This document shows, piece by piece, positions 5,641 through 6,657 of a DNA stretch of 6,657 nt. Under the pieces are notes generated by a model that had not been told where the DNA came from, did no database searches, and worked only from the letters and a program-made list of their open reading frames with translations. Each line of letters starts with the position of its first letter. Position 1 is the first letter of the stretch. Source of the stretch: Alphaproteobacteria bacterium (GTDB taxonomy: Bacteria; Pseudomonadota; Alphaproteobacteria; ATCC43930; CGMCC-115725); NCBI GenBank assembly GCA_019237175.1, contig JAFAHP010000045.1, positions 1 through 6,657 of the forward strand, read 5' to 3'. The translations under genes and the position numbers were made by a program.

Positions 5641-5698
5641 CACCCTTCCCTCCCCCGCGATCCCCGGGTCGAGCCCCGGGAGGGTCAGGGAGGGGGCG
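5641..5698. repeat. GC-rich palindromic repeat after the OsmC gene
   Basis: CCCTCCC (5648-5654) pairs with GGGAGGG (5688-5694). Inside, CCCGGG (5663-5668) and CCCGGG (5675-5680) form a hairpin with a 6-nt loop, TCGAGC. The CCCGGGTCGAGCCCCGGG core resembles the short palindromic elements common in Bradyrhizobium and Rhodopseudomonas genomes (from memory), and the CCCTCCCCC arm matches the elements at 643-710 and 3191-3226. It starts 11 bp after the OsmC stop and could form a 3' structure on that mRNA. The strand ORF that crosses it (LTLPGLDPGIAGEGRVG) is translated repeat. Confidence 0.7.
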
Positions 5699-5831
5699 AT
5701 CTTGCGCTGCTGGCTCCTCTCGCCCGGCCTATGCGTCGGGTCGGCATGTCGTCGAGCACCGCATTCCGCAATCGCTTGCGCCGCCTGGCTCCATGTCGCA
5801 ACGTCGTGGTCTAAAGCAACAGGAGGAGACG

Positions 5832-6657
5832 ATGAGCGAACAGCAGCGGACAGCACTCGTGACCGGCGCTGCGGGCGGCATTGGCCGCGAGCTGGTGCTG
5901 GGCTTGCTTGGCAAGGGCCTCGCGGTAGCCGCGGTCGACCGCACCGCTCCCGGTCTCTCCGAGCTTGCCCAGATGGCGCAGGAGCGACAGCAAGGCGCTA
6001 ACCTGATGACGATCGAGGCCGACCTGGCCCGCGATGAATCGATCGACGAGATCGTCTCGCAGGCGCGCGGCCGTTTCGGAGTGATCGACATCCTCGTCAA
6101 CAACGCCGGGGTCGGTCAGGCGACGGTGCGGTCCGACAACCGGCAACGCCCGATCAGATTCTGGGAGGTGACTCCCGAGCAGTGGAAGCTCTTTGTCGCC
6201 GTCCATACCAATGCGCCGATGGCGCTGTCGCGCGCCCTCGTCCACGACATGATGCGCCAGAAGTGGGGCCGCATCGTCAACGTCACGACGAGCCTCGGTA
6301 CCATGCTCCGCGAGGGCTCCCCAACCTATGGCCCATCGAAAGCAGCGCTGGAGGCGTTCTCGGCAATAATGGCGAAGGATCTGGCGGGCACCGGTGTCAC
6401 GGTCAACGTTTTAGTGCCGGGTGGCGTCACCAATACGCCAATGGTGCCGCTCGAAGCCGGCTACGAGCGCGCCGAAATGATCCAGCCCGCGGTGATGGCG
6501 CCGCCGCTCGACTGGCTCGTATCGGATGCCGCCAGCCATGTGACCGGACGGCGCTTTCTTGCGGTGCATTGGGATCCGAACTTGCCGCCGCAAGAAGCCG
6601 CCGCCAGGGCCGGCGCCCCGGTCGCCTGGACCGGGATTGCAACCATGCCGATAGAGC
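5832..6657 (+). CDS. SDR family oxidoreductase, C-terminus cut by window edge
   Basis: The start is well supported: AGGAGG (5821-5826) lies 5 nt before the ATG. The 275 codons visible stay open to the edge. Motifs are TGAAGGIG (residues 11-18), Asp36 after the second strand (AVDR, favouring NAD(H)), ADLA (63-66), NNAG (90-93) and Tyr166-x3-Lys170 in YGPSK, with Ser154 or Thr153 as the catalytic hydroxyl. The usual Asn of the VNxxG segment appears to be His125 (VAVHTNAP). An insertion of about 12 residues after NNAG (QATVRSDNRQRPIRFWEV) and a C-terminal extension beyond the normal 250 residues (TGRRFLAVHWDPNLPPQEAAARAGAPVAW) mark a distinct subfamily. It is a cytosolic alcohol/carbonyl redox enzyme with unknown substrate. 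It may be read with the OsmC gene, though a 202-bp gap with a repeat intervenes. Confidence 0.9.
   Translation, partial: MSEQQRTALVTGAAGGIGRELVLGLLGKGLAVAAVDRTAPGLSELAQMAQERQQGANLMTIEADLARDESIDEIVSQARGRFGVIDILVNNAGVGQATVRSDNRQRPIRFWEVTPEQWKLFVAVHTNAPMALSRALVHDMMRQKWGRIVNVTTSLGTMLREGSPTYGPSKAALEAFSAIMAKDLAGTGVTVNVLVPGGVTNTPMVPLEAGYERAEMIQPAVMAPPLDWLVSDAASHVTGRRFLAVHWDPNLPPQEAAARAGAPVAWTGIATMPIE

Noticed and set aside
6411..6646. Minus-strand ORFs of 60-71 aa near the right edge
   Set aside because: They are shadows antisense to the third SDR, which has a strong ribosome binding site and a full set of Rossmann motifs.

Overview
The window is high-GC bacterial DNA with tightly packed oxidoreductase genes and GC-rich palindromic repeats between them. 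Codon use, the style of the repeats and the protein families suggest an alphaproteobacterium of the Hyphomicrobiales (Bradyrhizobium/Rhodopseudomonas-like). That placement is inference; there is no rRNA or marker gene to settle it. I see no tRNA, rRNA, CRISPR array, transposase or phage gene.

Layout. At the left edge (1-284, minus) is the N-terminal part of a secreted, Pro/Ala-rich protein of unknown function. A roughly 440-bp gap follows, holding small stem-loops, a T-run and a large three-way-junction palindrome (643-710). Next comes a minus-strand group read right to left: an SDR oxidoreductase (3153-2383), a PdxY-type pyridoxal kinase (2338-1496) and a second SDR (1480-728). Their spacings of 44 and 15 bp suggest one transcript. 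A 299-bp gap with two GC-rich palindromes separates this group from a further minus-strand gene, a 491-aa FAD_binding_2 flavoprotein (4928-3453). A 188-bp divergent spacer then leads to two plus-strand genes: an OsmC-family protein (5117-5629) and, after another palindromic repeat, a third SDR (5832 to the right edge, truncated).

How the genes may work together. Three SDRs and a fumarate-reductase/ketosteroid-dehydrogenase-like flavoprotein are typical of accessory catabolic loci, where alcohol/ketone interconversion and alpha,beta-desaturation act on an organic acid, alicyclic or steroid-like substrate. OsmC-type thiol peroxidases often accompany such oxidative genes. No transporter, CoA ligase or regulator lies in the window, so the substrate cannot be named. 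Pyridoxal kinase is the odd member: it salvages vitamin B6 and no PLP enzyme is next to it.

I see no clearly new biological system. The points most worth a second look are the repeat family filling three intergenic gaps, the apparent His-for-Asn change in the third SDR, a possible 9-codon leader ORF overlapping the start of the secreted-protein gene, and a stem-loop series ending in a T-run in the left gap.
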